Assembly: GCA_035655355.1 (NCBI GenBank)
Contig: DASRUQ010000029.1
Coordinates: forward strand, 1 to 6,091
DNA from: 2-12-FULL-43-11 sp035655355
GTDB taxonomy: Bacteria; Patescibacteriota; Minisyncoccia; UBA6257; Colwellbacteraceae
Direction of reading: 5' to 3'
Length of the DNA: 6,091 nucleotides
Below, in pieces: positions 5,184 to 6,091 of the stretch. The notes under the pieces were generated by a model. That model was not told the DNA's origin. It did not search any database and saw only the letters and a list, made by a program, of their open reading frames with translations. The first letter of the stretch is position 1; each line of letters starts with the position of its first letter. The translations under genes were made by a program, and so were the position numbers.

Positions 5184-5957
5184 TTAGTTATAGCCGGCTT
5201 TCCTAAGCCAATCTGCATTCTCCCATTCCCAAAGCCTTTTGGCCCCCAGGAAAGCATGGAAATCATCCTGCCAGTAGGGGAACTCCTGAATTTCCACAAT
5301 ACCTTTCATCTCGGCCCACTCGTGCATACCATCGTGACAGAATGGAGTTCCATTGCTCCTGGCGGGTCGTTTAATTTTCTCTCTGCCTCCTTTGGTCCTG
5401 CGGCTCGCTCCGCACAACATACAAGTTTGCTGCTGGTCTATTCTTAAAATCCACCTCGTCTGCAAGTCGCGGTGTATGTCCTGCAGGGAGGCAAAGTAAG
5501 CCGAAGTCTGCAGGTTATAATCCCTGTAAATAGCCTGGGAAGTTTTAATATCCAAAACTCCAAATTTGCCGTCTATTATAGCCAGGGCGTCTATTGTTCC
5601 GGCGTATCTTTCTCCAAAGTGCACAATTCTTTTCTCCACCCACTCCGGGATTACATGAACTTTAGTTTTCCCCAAGAATTCTTTAAAAGCTTTGATGGCG
5701 GGAGCGATAGACGGATCAACTACCGGATTTTCTCCGACTATTATCTTCTCGGCTGTCTCGTGAACCAACGTTCCTTCTTCAGCCGATATTCTTTTTATCT
5801 CTTCACCCTGGCCGTAGCTCGCCAAACCGCCGTAATACATATAAAGAGCTGGCTTGGACTTAATATTCACGATACTGGTCACTCTGGGATACCAAACATC
5901 GTCTATGATATAGCCGGTTTTAGCTTTGAAGTCGTCAACATCTTTAAAGTAATCCAT
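5184..5957 (-). CDS. PD-(D/E)XK (RecB-like) nuclease family protein with a Cys/His cluster
   Basis: A predicted metal-dependent DNA exonuclease or endonuclease of 257 residues. The N-terminal YPRVTSIVNIKSKPAL (24-38) resembles phage and RecB-like members. Motif residues run in order: His66 in EEGTLVHETAE, Glu108 in WVEKRIV, Asp123 in AGTIDALAI, Asp136-Ile-Lys138 in VLDIKTS, and Gln150/Tyr154 in LQTSAYF, the full set expected for an active site binding Mg or Mn. Beyond the core a segment holds Cys179-x2-Cys182, a very basic stretch (186-203) and Cys207-His208-x3-His212, which may bind zinc. It starts 8 bases after the murC stop without a Shine-Dalgarno sequence, so it is probably co-transcribed with murC. 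There is no helicase or CRISPR gene beside it; a DNA repair or DNA uptake-related role is possible but unproven. Confidence 0.85.
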   Translation of the reverse strand: MDYFKDVDDFKAKTGYIIDDVWYPRVTSIVNIKSKPALYMYYGGLASYGQGEEIKRISAEEGTLVHETAEKIIVGENPVVDPSIAPAIKAFKEFLGKTKVHVIPEWVEKRIVHFGERYAGTIDALAIIDGKFGVLDIKTSQAIYRDYNLQTSAYFASLQDIHRDLQTRWILRIDQQQTCMLCGASRRTKGGREKIKRPARSNGTPFCHDGMHEWAEMKGIVEIQEFPYWQDDFHAFLGAKRLWEWENADWLRKAGYN

Positions 5958-5965
5958 TTTGAGGC

Positions 5966-6091
5966 TTATTCTAACAAGCTTGGCGTTATATTTACAACAT
6001 CCCCGGCGCCCATCACAACTATCACCGGCTTTCCAAGTCTATTTATAGGACGTTTCACGACCGAAGATGGCGCGCAGGACTCGTCGCCAAA
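5966..6091 (-). CDS. murC: UDP-N-acetylmuramate--L-alanine ligase, C-terminal end (5' part outside window)
   Basis: Only the last 41 codons lie in the window, with the stop TAA at 5966-5968; the rest continues past the right edge. The translation runs through VVKRPINRLGKPVIVVMGAGDV and ends NITPSLLE. The VxMGAGD(I/V)xxI...L ending of a Mur ligase C-terminal domain is typical of MurC, the ATP-dependent cytoplasmic enzyme that adds L-Ala to UDP-MurNAc in peptidoglycan synthesis. Other Mur ligases (MurD, MurE, MurF) do not normally end this way, but so short a piece leaves some doubt. The PD-(D/E)XK gene follows 8 bases downstream. Confidence 0.75.
   Translation of the reverse strand, partial: FGDESCAPSSVVKRPINRLGKPVIVVMGAGDVVNITPSLLE

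Noticed and set aside
5190..5212. Small inverted repeat GGCTT-TCCT-AAGCC near the nuclease 3' end as a terminator
   Set aside because: Only 5 bp of stem, inside the coding end of the nuclease, and no T tract on either strand.
5159..5230. A shifted frame after the small protein stop that continues openly (NPTGDYERHLV...), suggesting a frameshifted longer gene
   Set aside because: The continuation is antisense to the 3' end of the nuclease gene and does not resemble a known domain, so it is probably chance.
5256..5447. Plus-strand open frame opposite the nuclease
   Set aside because: It is the antisense reading of the Cys/His region of the nuclease and has no supporting start or conservation signal.
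5184..5957. Cas4 or other CRISPR-associated identity for the nuclease
   Set aside because: The Cys arrangement is not that of Cas4, there are no cas genes next to it and no repeat array in the window; housekeeping murC is the neighbour.
1..6091. tRNA, rRNA, CRISPR, insertion sequence or riboswitch
   Set aside because: Nearly every base is in a recognisable coding region; the spacers are 2 to 64 bases and none shows a T-loop motif, repeat array or transposase end.

Overview
The window looks like a chromosomal segment of a Candidate Phyla Radiation (Patescibacteria) bacterium, most likely Parcubacteria. The reasons are compact gene packing with overlapping ends, a multi-pass surface protein with Ig-like domains of a type I associate with Parcubacteria, a small unknown protein in front of def-fmt of a type I also recall from these genomes, and a general mix of divergent but recognisable housekeeping genes. 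TGA is used as a stop in fmt and in the S41 peptidase gene, so the TGA=Gly code of Gracilibacteria/Absconditabacteria does not apply. The presence of bL9 mildly argues against CPR groups reported to lack it. Taxonomy is inferred from protein character, not from a search.

Layout from left to right: (1) 1-1287, plus strand: the 3' part of a large surface protein with two Ig-like domains, three membrane segments and a charged cytoplasmic tail. Its last 38 bases overlap the 3' end of fmt, which comes from the other strand. (2) 1250-2836, minus strand: a tight three-gene operon, an unknown 92-residue protein, then def (peptide deformylase), then fmt (Met-tRNA formyltransferase). Def and Fmt are the two ends of the N-formyl-methionine cycle. 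(3) 2837-2882: a 46-bp divergent spacer with two interlocked promoters, both placed so close to the start codons that the mRNAs should be leaderless or nearly so. (4) 2883-4579, plus strand: an S41 carboxyl-terminal processing peptidase with an N-terminal membrane anchor, overlapping rplI (bL9) by ATGA. (5) 4595-4622: a hairpin terminator shared by the converging rplI and rpmA. (6) 4644-4928, minus strand: rpmA (bL27). (7) 4991-5158, plus strand: a 55-residue single-pass membrane protein with its own leaderless-type promoter. (8) 5184-6091, minus strand: the last 41 codons of murC, then, 8 bases later, a PD-(D/E)XK nuclease carrying a Cys/His cluster that may bind zinc.

Functionally this is mostly core housekeeping: initiator-Met formylation and deformylation, two large-subunit ribosomal proteins, peptidoglycan precursor synthesis, periplasmic or cell-surface proteolysis and a surface protein. 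I see no mobile element, CRISPR array, tRNA or rRNA. The points most worth a second look are the leaderless promoter arrangement, the missing catalytic Asn in Fmt, the unknown protein leading the def-fmt operon, the putative zinc cluster in the nuclease, and a signal-peptide-like internal segment in the surface protein. No stretch over 300 bases lacks a gene.
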